Positions 9,066 to 18,243 of a stretch of 64,000 bases of DNA are shown here, piece after piece. The translations under genes were made by a program, and so were the position numbers. Below the pieces are notes generated by a model, which was given only the letters and a program-made list of their open reading frames with translations, made no database searches and was not told the origin of the DNA. The stretch is from Porticoccus sp964276025 (GTDB lineage Bacteria; Pseudomonadota; Gammaproteobacteria; Pseudomonadales; Porticoccaceae). The stretch lies in the NCBI GenBank assembly GCA_964276025.1, contig CAXYDD010000003.1, positions 7,612 to 71,611 of the forward strand. Direction: 5' to 3'. Within the stretch, counting starts at the first letter, position 1. Every line of letters begins with the position of its first letter.

Positions 9066-9305
9066 TTAGTTTGCTAGTTTTTTTATCCTAGAGAGCTCCT
9101 CTTTGGTGATCAAGTTACAACTTTCTGTTTTAGGATCGAACATTATCTGAACCTCACCTCTCATTATTTTTGACCGAGCATTCTTTATTTTAGTATCTAA
9201 TTTTGCCTCCTTCTCCCCATAATCAGTTCCTTCTCTATTTATGAATTCCTCTATAATAGAAACCAAAATTTTATCTGATAACTTGTTTGGTGGTATTACA
9301 ATCAT
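9066..9305 (-). CDS. yheU: YheU family protein (UPF0270)
   Basis: A 79-residue small soluble protein with the YheU signature IPPNKLSDKIL near the N terminus and FINREGTDYGEKEAKLDTK (about residues 22-40), the same arrangement as E. coli YheU (72 residues). The family has no established biochemical role. It is transcribed away from the ACT-domain gene at 9395 and converges with the unknown gene at 8354. Confidence 0.88.
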   Translation of the reverse strand: MIVIPPNKLSDKILVSIIEEFINREGTDYGEKEAKLDTKIKNARSKIMRGEVQIMFDPKTESCNLITKEELSRIKKLAN

Positions 9306-9394
9306 GAGTCATTTCCAATATGAGTAAAACCCAACTAAACTATGGTGCTATATTTATATCATAAAAAATATAGATTCAGATAGAAGGATTTCCA

Positions 9395-9919
9395 ATGGAA
9401 CAATATTTCACTCTTATAGTAATAGCTGATGATCGACCCGGTATTGTCGAAAAGATTGCAAAAATAGTTTTACTTAATCAAGGAAGTTGGCTTGAAAGTA
9501 ACATGTCAAGGCTTGCTGGAAAATTTGCTGGGGTTCTTCTAGTAAAAATTCCCCAGAAAAATCAGGCTGATTTACTAAGCGATCTAGAAGGCCTTGGTGC
9601 TGAAGGTATCAAAATTAATGCTGAGCTTACAAATAATTTAGATCATGAGCCAGAAAAGCATTATCTTTTAAATCTAGTTGGCAATGATAGGCCTGGCATC
9701 ATAGGCGAACTTTCATCGATATTAGCTGAATTAAATATCAACGTGGAAGAACTTTGTACTAATTGTGAAGATGCCCCTATGAGCTCAGAACTACTCTTTA
9801 GAGCCTCTGCTGTCATCAGTTTTTCAGGTGCATCAAAAGTTAATAGTAATCTAATTCAAAAAGAGCTTGAGTCGTTATCAGATGACCTAATCATCGAACT
9901 GGAGTTAATGGAGGAATGA
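9395..9919 (+). CDS. GcvR-like double ACT-domain regulator
   Basis: A 174-residue protein made of two ACT domains: residues about 5-75 start with TLIVIADDRPGIVEKIAK and about 88-170 start with LNLVGNDRPGIIGELSS. It has no DNA-binding domain. This is the architecture of GcvR, which in E. coli binds GcvA and represses the glycine cleavage operon; many marine relatives are only GcvR-like and their partner is unknown. An AAGGA site sits seven bases before the ATG. No gcv genes are in the window. Confidence 0.85.
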   Translation: MEQYFTLIVIADDRPGIVEKIAKIVLLNQGSWLESNMSRLAGKFAGVLLVKIPQKNQADLLSDLEGLGAEGIKINAELTNNLDHEPEKHYLLNLVGNDRPGIIGELSSILAELNINVEELCTNCEDAPMSSELLFRASAVISFSGASKVNSNLIQKELESLSDDLIIELELMEE

Positions 9920-10017
9920 GGCCTTTCCTTTCTTCGCATGAGATTAAAATTTTTGTAGTAAAATATTAGAATACAAACACCAAAACTAAATACACACAAC
10001 ATACTCTTTCGCTTATT

Positions 10018-10482
10018 ATGCTAAATATAGTTTTATTTGAACCTGAAATTCCACCTAATACTGGTAACATAATTAGGCTATCAGCTAATGTAGGTTTTTC
10101 ACTTCATCTTATTGAACCACTAGGTTTTCAGTTAGATGACAAACGTCTCAGACGAGCAGGTTTAGACTATGGCGAATGCCAAAAAACAAGCATACATGCA
10201 AATTGGAATGACTTTTTGCAAAATGAATCTCCAGAAAGAATATTTGCAATTAGTACAAAAGGTTCAACTTTTTATACCAATGTAAAATTTATGATTGGCG
10301 ATACCTTGGTTTTCGGCCCAGAAACAAGAGGACTATCAGAAGAATTTCGTGAGGCTCTCCCATTTAACCAGATACTTCGAATTCCAATGCAGCCAAAAAG
10401 TAGAAGTATGAATCTATCAAATTCAGTTGCAACAGTTGTTTATGAAGCATGGCGGCAATTAGATTTTGAGGGTAGCACTTAA
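10018..10482 (+). CDS. trmL: tRNA (cytidine/uridine-34-2'-O)-methyltransferase TrmL
   Basis: SPOUT-family enzyme that 2'-O-methylates the wobble base of the two tRNA-Leu species (CAA and UAA anticodons). The 154-residue length equals the E. coli enzyme (157). Visible motifs are FEPEIPPNTGNIIRL (8-22), the SAM-knot motifs VFGPETRGL and IPMQPKSRSMNLSNSVA, and the C-terminal YEAWRQL. It leads a likely operon with the flavodoxin and mnmC, 14 bases downstream. Confidence 0.96.
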   Translation: MLNIVLFEPEIPPNTGNIIRLSANVGFSLHLIEPLGFQLDDKRLRRAGLDYGECQKTSIHANWNDFLQNESPERIFAISTKGSTFYTNVKFMIGDTLVFGPETRGLSEEFREALPFNQILRIPMQPKSRSMNLSNSVATVVYEAWRQLDFEGST

Positions 10483-10496
10483 AAAAAGAGGACATA

Positions 10497-11078
10497 ATGA
10501 ACCGAAAAAATGTGAACGATTTATCTATTGGTTTGTTTTATGGTACATCTACCTGTTATACAGAAATTGTGGCCGAAAAAATTGCATTAGAGCTTGGTAG
10601 CTGCACTTATGAAAAAATTAACGTAGATCTATACAATATATTAGATGAGCCCATTTCATCTATGGAGGCATATGATTGTCTTATAATGGGTATACCCACA
10701 TGGGATTATGGAGAAATACAAGAGGACTGGGAAAGAGTATGGAGTGATATCGATAAACTCGATTTCAATGGAAAAATAGTTGCATTATATGGTTTAGGGG
10801 ACCAAATTGGATATCCAGATTGGTTTCTGGATGCTATGGGTTATTTGTGGGCCAAGATTTCTGCTAAAGGTGCAACAACTATAGGTTATTGGCCTATACT
10901 GGGGTTTGATTTCAATGAATCAAAAGCTCTAACTAAAGATAAAAAATACTTTGTTGGCTTAGCAATAGATGATGCAAACGAGTTTGATCTTACAGATGAA
11001 CGTATTTCGGTTTGGTGCAACCAGATTCGCGAAGAATTTAAGTCTAAGTCAAATATTTATAAAGCTATCGAGGCCTGA
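10497..11078 (+). CDS. Long-chain flavodoxin, FldB-like
   Basis: A 193-residue FMN electron carrier. The phosphate loop is GTSTCYTE (16-23); FMN is stacked by the W in GIPTWDYGEIQEDW, and the second loop is YGLGDQIGYPDWFLDAMG. It contains the 20-residue insertion that defines long-chain flavodoxins. A GAGG site precedes the ATG. It sits between trmL and mnmC, with two bases before the mnmC start. A second long-chain flavodoxin lies at 17656-18210. Confidence 0.9.
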   Translation: MNRKNVNDLSIGLFYGTSTCYTEIVAEKIALELGSCTYEKINVDLYNILDEPISSMEAYDCLIMGIPTWDYGEIQEDWERVWSDIDKLDFNGKIVALYGLGDQIGYPDWFLDAMGYLWAKISAKGATTIGYWPILGFDFNESKALTKDKKYFVGLAIDDANEFDLTDERISVWCNQIREEFKSKSNIYKAIEA

Positions 11079-11080
11079 TT

Positions 11081-13183
11081 TTGCCGAAGCAAAAAAGTCT
11101 CACAAAAAACAAGCATTCTATTTCTGAAGCGAAAGTAGAATGGACTGAAAATTCTTCGCCCTATACTTTATTATCCGAAAATTTATATTTATGTGACCAG
11201 TCGAAAATAGATAATAGGCGACATATATTTTTTGGTGGGAACAACTTTGCCGAGCGCTGGGATACCGAAAAAAACTTATCATTCACAATCGGGGAAACCG
11301 GTTTTGGTGCTGGGTTAAATTTTTTAATTACAGCCCAAGCATGGCTAAAATATCGTGGACTCAAGAAAACTGCGACTCTAAATTTCGTTTCTACTGAAAA
11401 CTCACCTCTTCCCAAAAAAGATCTCATTCGTATTTTATCTCTAGTGCCAGAGTTTTCTGAGCTAGCGAATGATCTTATTGCATGCTACCCGCCACCAATT
11501 TCTGGAATTCATAGACTATATTTTGAGGATAAAAATATAGTTCTAACACTTATGTATGGCGATGCATACGATATGTTTTCATCAATAAAAAATAGCGAGC
11601 ATCCATTTTTTGAGAGAGCAAATAACCCTATTTTTGATGCCTGGTTTTTAGATGGCTTTACTCCAAAAAATAATCCAGATATATGGACAATAGATCTATT
11701 TAAAGTGATCGCTAACTTAAGTCAAACCGGAACAACATTTAGTGCATCAACTTCAGAGAATCTTGTAAAAAAAAGGTTAATTCAGGTTGGATTTTCCTCA
11801 GAAAACATTACTCACAGCAAATCAAAAATTGCATATACCAGTGGTCAATTTATAGATCAAAAAAATCAAGACATACCCAAAGAGAGCTGGAGTCCAACTT
11901 TATACAACTCTCCCCATAAAGCACCATGGTATTTAACTCCAGAGATAAAGAAACCTTCTAAGGTGATAGTCATAGGTGGAGGAATTGCTGGCTGTTCAAC
12001 TGCCAGAGCTTTAGCTGAGCGTGGAATTTCTGTAATTGTAATTGAGCGTCACAAAAGAGTGGCGCAAGAGGCTTCCGGCAATAAGCAGGGTGTTCTCTAC
12101 CCTAAACTTTCATCAAGTATTTCAGAAATTTCACGTTTTGGTATTTCATCATTGATTGCAGCAAGTAAATTTTATAAGAATTTCTTAGATAACAAAAAAT
12201 CAAAAATATTTGGCGATAGATGTGGGGTAATCATATTGCCAAAAAAACCTAATGATATAGAAAATTTCAAACGCATCTCCTCAATATACCCGAATGATTT
12301 TGTCAGCCTAATCATGGACAAAGAGCTCGATAAAAAGGCTGGTCTATCTTTATCTCATAGATTTGGATTATTTTTTCCACAACTTGGCTGGATTAGCCCT
12401 CCAGAAGTTTGCAATTCGCTTATTCAGCATCCCTTAATTTCTATTAAAAATGCAGAAGTCGAAGATATTCAACTAAAAAAAATCCCAGGATCAAAAGAGG
12501 AATCGTGGATTGCAATAGATGATACAGAAAAGTTACTAGCAACAGCAGATGCGATAGTAGTAGCCTGCTCATTTGAGAGTAAGAAATTTTATCAAACTAA
12601 TTATCTGCCATTAACTAGGGTTAGAGGTCAGACTACAGCCATTCCTACCAATGATAAGATCTGCCGTCTAAAGACTATACTTTGTGGCAAGAGCTATTTT
12701 CTTCCGACACACAAGGAGACTCATACGCTTGGTGCAACTTATAGCGCCAATGAAAACCAAATATCAAACCGTGAAGAAGATCATGAAAAAAATATCAACC
12801 AACTGGGTGCACTAGATCAATCGCTTGCAAAAAATTTTGACACAATTGATATATCTTCTCTTGGTGGTAGAACTTCATTTAGATGCACCACACCAGATTT
12901 CTTACCTATTGTTGGACCAGCCCCAAAACTAAATGATTATCTTAAAGATTACAAACTGATGAAGAAAAATGCTCGGTCTCATATACCCACTCCAGGGGGG
13001 ACATGGAAGGGTTTGTATTTAAACATTGGACATGGTTCCAAAGGATTAAGCTATGCACCAATTTGTGCTGATCTTATCGCAAGTCAAATATGCAAAGAGG
13101 TGCCGCCATTAGAACTAGACTTGAGGCTTGCGATTCATCCTGGTCGTTTTATCATCAGAGATATCAAGCGAAATAAGTTATAA
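11081..13183 (+). CDS. mnmC: Bifunctional tRNA wobble-uridine enzyme MnmC
   Basis: Completes mnm5s2U at position 34: the FAD domain converts cmnm5U to nm5U, and the SAM domain methylates it to mnm5U. The 700-residue chain has the N-terminal methyltransferase half (GETGFGAGLNFL near 69-80, and DAWFLDGFTPKNNPDIW) and a C-terminal DAO-type FAD half starting at VIVIGGGIAGCSTARALAERG near residue 292 (GxGxxG). ASGNKQGVLYPKL and the tail LNIGHGSKGLSYAP are typical. The start is a TTG two bases after the flavodoxin stop, with GAGG just upstream. Confidence 0.95.
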   Translation: MPKQKSLTKNKHSISEAKVEWTENSSPYTLLSENLYLCDQSKIDNRRHIFFGGNNFAERWDTEKNLSFTIGETGFGAGLNFLITAQAWLKYRGLKKTATLNFVSTENSPLPKKDLIRILSLVPEFSELANDLIACYPPPISGIHRLYFEDKNIVLTLMYGDAYDMFSSIKNSEHPFFERANNPIFDAWFLDGFTPKNNPDIWTIDLFKVIANLSQTGTTFSASTSENLVKKRLIQVGFSSENITHSKSKIAYTSGQFIDQKNQDIPKESWSPTLYNSPHKAPWYLTPEIKKPSKVIVIGGGIAGCSTARALAERGISVIVIERHKRVAQEASGNKQGVLYPKLSSSISEISRFGISSLIAASKFYKNFLDNKKSKIFGDRCGVIILPKKPNDIENFKRISSIYPNDFVSLIMDKELDKKAGLSLSHRFGLFFPQLGWISPPEVCNSLIQHPLISIKNAEVEDIQLKKIPGSKEESWIAIDDTEKLLATADAIVVACSFESKKFYQTNYLPLTRVRGQTTAIPTNDKICRLKTILCGKSYFLPTHKETHTLGATYSANENQISNREEDHEKNINQLGALDQSLAKNFDTIDISSLGGRTSFRCTTPDFLPIVGPAPKLNDYLKDYKLMKKNARSHIPTPGGTWKGLYLNIGHGSKGLSYAPICADLIASQICKEVPPLELDLRLAIHPGRFIIRDIKRNKL

Positions 13184-13277
13184 ATTTCTATTAATTTTTT
13201 GCAAAAAATAGCTTGATGTCCACTCGACATGTAAAATATCCAATTAGATAGCTATATTTTTCGGTTAAGGTCCTTAT

Positions 13278-14756
13278 ATGAATACAAATTTAAATACAGT
13301 TTTGCATCCTGCCTTTGAGATTTTAAGAAAAAAACGAATTAATTCACTAGATATTGAAGTATCTGAGTTTCAGCATAAGAAAACTGGAGCCCAGCATATT
13401 CATATATCAGCAAAAAATACAGAGAACGTTTTTTTAGTTGCCCTGAGAACAGTGCCAACTAACTCAACTGGCATAGCACACATTCTTGAGCATACTGCAC
13501 TATGTGGTAGCGAAAAATACCAAGTACGCGATCCTTTTTTTATGATGATTCGTCGATCCTTAAACACTTTTATGAATGCTTTTACTAGCTCCGATTGGAC
13601 AGCATATCCATTTGCAAGCCAGAATAGGAAGGATTTTAATAATTTACTGGATGTATATCTTGATGCTGTTTTTTTCTCTCGACTAGATAAATTAGATTTT
13701 GCACAAGAGGGTCACCGTATTGAGTTTAAGGATCCTGAAAATATAGATTCAGAGCTCATATTTAAAGGAGTAGTTTTTAATGAAATGAAGGGGGCAATGG
13801 GCTCCATCACATCGACTATATGGCAAATTTTATGCAAACATCTCTATCCTACGACAACCTATCGATTCAATAGTGGTGGTGATCCTGCATGTATTCCAGA
13901 TCTAACACATGAGCAATTAATTGAATTTTATAGAACCCACTATCACCCATCAAACGCTATTTTCATGACCTTTGGTGATATTCCGGCAGATGAGCTACAA
14001 GAACGATTTCAAAATCAGGTTTTATATAAATTTAATGCTTCAGAAGAAAGAATTTCAGTTCCATATGAAAAGCGTTTTTTAAAGCCTATCGCCATTCAAG
14101 AAAATTATGCTTTAAACGATGAAAAAGGTATTGAAAATAAAACTCATATTATTATGAGCTGGCTTTTAGGTAGCACTACTGACCTGAAAGAAAACTTAGA
14201 GGCACAACTATTATCAAGTGTGCTCTTGGATAATAGCGCGTCGCCGCTGCAAAAAGCTTTAGAGGTAACTGATTTAGGTTCGTCGCCATCTCCATTGTGT
14301 GGGCTTGACGATTCACAACTTGAGCTATGTTTTGTCTGCGGTATTGAAGGAAGTAGCCCAGAACATTCAGATGCCTTAGAGGGCCTAGTATTAAATGTTC
14401 TAGAAGATATTGCAGAGAATGGCATACCCCGGGCAGAATTAGAGGCCTCTCTCCACCAACTAGAATTAAGTCAACGTGAAATAGGAGGTGACGGTTATCC
14501 TTATGGATTACAGCTTATACTCACAGCCCTCACAAATGCTACTCATAGAGGCGATCCAATTGCCTTACTGGATATTGAGACGGTCTTGGGTCAGCTGCAA
14601 AAAAATATTAAAGATCCTGACTATATCAAACAACTTACGAGTCGGCTTCTTCTCAAAAACAACCATAGAGTTAGACTCACTATTATCCCTGATAACAAAT
14701 TGGCAAAAATGAACGATACTATTGAAGCAGAAGCGTCTAGATACTATAAAAAATAA
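13278..14756 (+). CDS. M16C metallopeptidase (PreP-like), N-terminal half, frame broken
   Basis: First half of an insulinase-family peptidase of the PreP/M16C type, which degrade oligopeptides in a closed chamber made by two halves of one long chain. The inverted zinc site is complete: His68, Glu71, His72 in HILEH and Glu169 in FNEMKG. Full-length relatives are about 970 residues; this frame stops after 492. The next 495 codons in the +1 frame supply the second half. An AAGG site precedes the ATG. See the separate finding on the junction. Confidence 0.85.
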   Translation: MNTNLNTVLHPAFEILRKKRINSLDIEVSEFQHKKTGAQHIHISAKNTENVFLVALRTVPTNSTGIAHILEHTALCGSEKYQVRDPFFMMIRRSLNTFMNAFTSSDWTAYPFASQNRKDFNNLLDVYLDAVFFSRLDKLDFAQEGHRIEFKDPENIDSELIFKGVVFNEMKGAMGSITSTIWQILCKHLYPTTTYRFNSGGDPACIPDLTHEQLIEFYRTHYHPSNAIFMTFGDIPADELQERFQNQVLYKFNASEERISVPYEKRFLKPIAIQENYALNDEKGIENKTHIIMSWLLGSTTDLKENLEAQLLSSVLLDNSASPLQKALEVTDLGSSPSPLCGLDDSQLELCFVCGIEGSSPEHSDALEGLVLNVLEDIAENGIPRAELEASLHQLELSQREIGGDGYPYGLQLILTALTNATHRGDPIALLDIETVLGQLQKNIKDPDYIKQLTSRLLLKNNHRVRLTIIPDNKLAKMNDTIEAEASRYYKK

Positions 14757-16209
14757 CCTAGATAAAGAAGGCAAGCAAGCTTTGATTGACAAATCATTAG
14801 AGTTAATTAAGCGGCAAAATAAGGTAGATGACGAATCAATCTTACCTAAGGTTGGATTAGAGGATATCCCAGAAAAAATGGCAGCAATGCCTATTAAAGC
14901 TGTTCATCATGGTTCTCCTGCTCTAAATTTATATGATTCTGGAACTAACGGGCTTATATATCAGCAAGTAATTGTTGATCTTCCTAAATTAACTCATGAG
15001 CAGATAAACCTTCTGCCTATTTACAGCAAAAGCCTTACAGAGCTCGGAATTGACGGTAGAGGCTATTTAGATACACAACGCTGGCAATCACAAGTAAGTG
15101 GAGGAATAAGTGCTCATGTCAGCGCTAAGGGGCTTCTAAACAATACGGGGTCACTATCTGCCCATCTGACTATATCAACAAAGGGATTAGCAAAAAATCA
15201 AGCTTCCTTAACAGACCTAATTCAAGCTACCTTAGAAAAACCTAGATTTGATGAATTATCCAGAATCAAGGAAATAATTGAACAAAAGCAAGCAAGACAA
15301 GAGACTGCTATTACCGGTATTGGTCAAAAACTAGCTATGATGGCTGCCTCGAGGGGTATTTCACCAATAGGGGGACTGACCCACCAATGGGAGGGCTTAG
15401 GATCAATTATTGAGACCAAAAGATTAAATTATGAAACAATAAAAAAACAATCCTTAGTAAATCTAGGTGATAAATTATCTGAGCTACATCAGCTGATATT
15501 ATTGATGCCGAGAAAGCACCTAATAATAGGAGAAGCCGAGAGACTCTATAACAATACATTTATAGATAATAAATTTTATAACGAAGCAGCTAGCAATAAA
15601 GTTCAAATATTCGGTGATAGTCATAAAGAGCATCAGGTTTTAGAGTTCTGGGAATTAAATACTCCTGTCAATTTTTGTGCGAAATCTTACCCAACGGTTC
15701 CTATAAATCATCCAGATGCAGCTCCATTGACAGTATTAGGTGAGTTTTTAAGAAATGGTTATCTTCATGGAGCAATAAGAGAGAGAGGTGGAGCATATGG
15801 TGGAGGGGCACTCCAAGATAATAATATCTCTAGCTTCAAGTTTTTCTCTTATAGGGACCCCCGCCTCGAGGAAACATTAAAAGATTTTGATTCTTCAATA
15901 GACTGGTTAAAAAATAATGCGCATAAAGAAAACCAAGTGGAAGAAGCGATACTTGGTGTAATTAGCTCTATAGATAAGCCCTCTTCGCCGGCAGGTGAAG
16001 TTATACAAACTTTTCATGCTGAGCTTTATGGAAGAACACGGGAAATTTTTGAGCTATTTAGGTCTCGTGTAATAGAGGTGTCATCTAGTGACCTTCGAAG
16101 AGTTGCTGAAAAATACCTCATTGAAGCAAACTCCAATATTGCAGTAGTTAGTAATAGTCAGAATGTTGCTATTGCTGACCGTATGAATCTATCAATAATG
16201 ACTCTTTAG
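14722..16209 (+). pseudogene. M16C metallopeptidase (PreP-like), C-terminal half in the +1 frame
   Basis: A 495-codon frame that overlaps the end of the N-terminal half by 35 bases. It continues the PreP homology: the linker (RLDTIKNNLDKEGKQ) and SILPKVGLEDIPEKM, then GGISAHVS, and NGYLHGAIRERGGAYGGGA, the substrate-carboxylate-binding R/Y region of the second half. Its first codon would be TTG without a convincing ribosome site, so it is better read as the downstream part of one interrupted gene. Whether it is made as a separate subunit is unknown. Confidence 0.75.
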
Positions 16210-16218
16210 GTACAATAA

Positions 16219-16608
16219 ATGTTTGAAACGATTATAGAGCCGAGATTTTCAGAAACAGATATTTTGGGGCACATAAACAATACTGCTTTTCCTGTCTGGT
16301 TTGAGACAGCTAGACAAGACATATTCAAATTAGTTCATCCGAACTTATCTAGTCATGACTGGCCCATGATTATTGCACACATTGATGTTGACTTTATTCT
16401 CCAAACTGAATACGGGAATAGCGTAACTATCAAGTCCTCTATTTCAAATATTGGCAATAAGTCATTTAGTATTACCCATGAAGCTTACCAAAATCGCTCA
16501 TTAGTTGCTAAAGGCAATGCTGTTTTAGTTTGGTATAATTATACTCAGCAAAGTAGTAGTCCAATACCTCATGAAATACGCGAATTACTCAAACAATATC
16601 AACTATAA
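16219..16608 (+). CDS. Acyl-CoA thioesterase, 4HBT/YbgC type
   Basis: A 129-residue single hot-dog-fold thioesterase. The catalytic Asp14 is in SETDILGHINN (residues 11-21), the defining motif of 4-hydroxybenzoyl-CoA thioesterase-like enzymes, followed by PVWFETAR. It is probably cytosolic and tetrameric like the family; the acyl substrate cannot be read from sequence. It begins nine bases after the peptidase stop and is followed 11 bases later by cmoB, so it is likely part of the same transcript. Confidence 0.85.
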   Translation: MFETIIEPRFSETDILGHINNTAFPVWFETARQDIFKLVHPNLSSHDWPMIIAHIDVDFILQTEYGNSVTIKSSISNIGNKSFSITHEAYQNRSLVAKGNAVLVWYNYTQQSSSPIPHEIRELLKQYQL

Positions 16609-16619
16609 AAACTAATTTT

Positions 16620-17639
16620 ATGAATATACCTGAGAATTCAGTTATTAATTTTTCAGATTTTATTAATTCTATTTCCGATGGACGGCTATCCTCCTGGGCC
16701 AATATTCTTCCAGAAAATATTAAGCAATCTATGTCGTCTGACCGCTGGGGTGATATGCCTATCTGGGAGAAAGCTCTAAGTAATCTACCTAAACTTAATT
16801 GCAGCAAATTAGATCTAAAAAGTGGGGTATTTCTAGGTCAACTTAAAGATTCCAACGATCTAGAAATGAAATACTTGGAACAGTCGCTGATGAAGCTTCA
16901 TCCATGGAGGAAAGGTCCTTTTTTTATAAGCGGGTTACACATTGATACAGAATGGAGATCAGACTGGAAATGGGATCGAATAATTCCACATATATCCCCG
17001 CTTGATGGAAAGTTAGTATTAGATGTAGGCTGTGGTAATGGCTATCATTGCTTAAGAATGGCTGGAGAAGGTGCCGCTAGAGTAATTGGAATAGACCCAT
17101 CAGTAAAATTTATTTATCAGTTCTATGCTATCAAGAATTATATAAATCAATACTTTCATCAGACCAAAATAAATAGTCAAATATCAGTTGATGTAATACC
17201 GGCAACAGTTGAAAGCTTACCAAACAAATTAAAGGCATTTGATACTGTTTTCTCAATGGGGGTAATTTACCATCGTCGATCACCAAGCGAACATCTATCC
17301 AAACTATGGAGCCTTATTAAACCCGGCGGTGAGATTGTACTGGAAACACTTATAATAGACGGTGGACCTGGAGACCAATTAAAACCAGAGGGCTGTTACG
17401 CTAAAATGTCAAATGTTTGGTCTATACCAAGCATTGAAACTGCGCTTCATTGGATGGAAAAAAATAAATTTAAAAATTGTCGTGTGGTTGATGTTTCAGT
17501 AACCAGCTTTGAAGAGCAAAGATCATCTAAATGGATGAAGTACCAATCTTTATCAAATTTTTTGGATAAAACTAATTCAAAACTTACAGTAGAAGGCTAT
17601 CCTGCTCCAATCAGAGCAATATTCTTAGCAGAGGCTTAG
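16620..17639 (+). CDS. cmoB: tRNA U34 carboxymethyltransferase CmoB
   Basis: Transfers the carboxymethyl group of carboxy-SAM to 5-hydroxyuridine-34, giving cmo5U. The 339-residue length matches E. coli (323). The family N-terminal block includes KLHPWRKGPFFISGLHIDTEWRSDWKW (about 92-118), followed by the SAM loop VLDVGCGNGYH (133-143), MGVIYHRRSP and LKPEGCYAKMSNVW. The usual neighbour cmoA, which makes carboxy-SAM, is not next to it and not in the window, so it must be elsewhere. Confidence 0.96.
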   Translation: MNIPENSVINFSDFINSISDGRLSSWANILPENIKQSMSSDRWGDMPIWEKALSNLPKLNCSKLDLKSGVFLGQLKDSNDLEMKYLEQSLMKLHPWRKGPFFISGLHIDTEWRSDWKWDRIIPHISPLDGKLVLDVGCGNGYHCLRMAGEGAARVIGIDPSVKFIYQFYAIKNYINQYFHQTKINSQISVDVIPATVESLPNKLKAFDTVFSMGVIYHRRSPSEHLSKLWSLIKPGGEIVLETLIIDGGPGDQLKPEGCYAKMSNVWSIPSIETALHWMEKNKFKNCRVVDVSVTSFEEQRSSKWMKYQSLSNFLDKTNSKLTVEGYPAPIRAIFLAEA

Positions 17640-17655
17640 ATATAAAATATAGCAT

Positions 17656-18210
17656 CTAATCGTCAATTTCAGTATAAATAGTATCTAAAGAAAAAAGAGA
17701 GTGAATTTCTGCGCACCAAGTATTAAGACGCTGTGATGAAAGTTCTGGCTGCTGATCTTCATCAAGTGCTAAGCCAACAAATTTTTTTTCATTATTATGT
17801 TTCATAATTATTTCAGCTTTGGATGAAATATAATCATAACCATCCGTAGGCCAATGGCCTACTATGCAGTCAGCTGATTTGCTAACAACTTCATGAAGCA
17901 TGCCCATGGCATCTAAAAAAAAATCGGCATAGCCAAATTGATCTCCTAGTCCAACAAATGCCACTGTTTTTCCAGAAAAATTAATTTCCTCCACATCTTC
18001 CCAGAATTCTTCCCAGTCAGACTGAATTTGTCCAAAGTCCCAAGTAGGAATGCCAAGGATCATTTTATCGTAGTCAAGAAAATCTAACTGTTTCACTTCA
18101 CCTACATCGTATATATCTACAGCCTCCTCTCCCAGCCTTCTCGCAATACGATGAGCAACAGATTCTGTGTTGCCATCATCACTTCCAAAAAAAATTGCAA
18201 TTTTTTTCAT
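17656..18210 (-). CDS. fldA: Long-chain flavodoxin FldA
   Basis: A 184-residue FMN electron carrier with phosphate loop GSDDGNTES (9-17), GIPTWDFGQIQSDWEEFW and VGLGDQFGYADFFLDAMG, including the long-chain insertion. Length and sequence fit FldA better than the flavodoxin at 10497, which has a longer N terminus and a less typical phosphate loop. It is convergent with cmoB, with only 16 bases between stops. Confidence 0.9.
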   Translation of the reverse strand: MKKIAIFFGSDDGNTESVAHRIARRLGEEAVDIYDVGEVKQLDFLDYDKMILGIPTWDFGQIQSDWEEFWEDVEEINFSGKTVAFVGLGDQFGYADFFLDAMGMLHEVVSKSADCIVGHWPTDGYDYISSKAEIIMKHNNEKKFVGLALDEDQQPELSSQRLNTWCAEIHSLFSLDTIYTEIDD

Positions 18211-18243
18211 AGTTCATCCAATGAATATAGGTTAAAAGATTGC

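Noticed and set aside
13278..16209. Programmed +1 ribosomal frameshift in the peptidase gene
   Set aside because: No prfB-like slippery codon, stop and upstream Shine-Dalgarno-type stimulator at the junction; a mutation or sequencing error is simpler.
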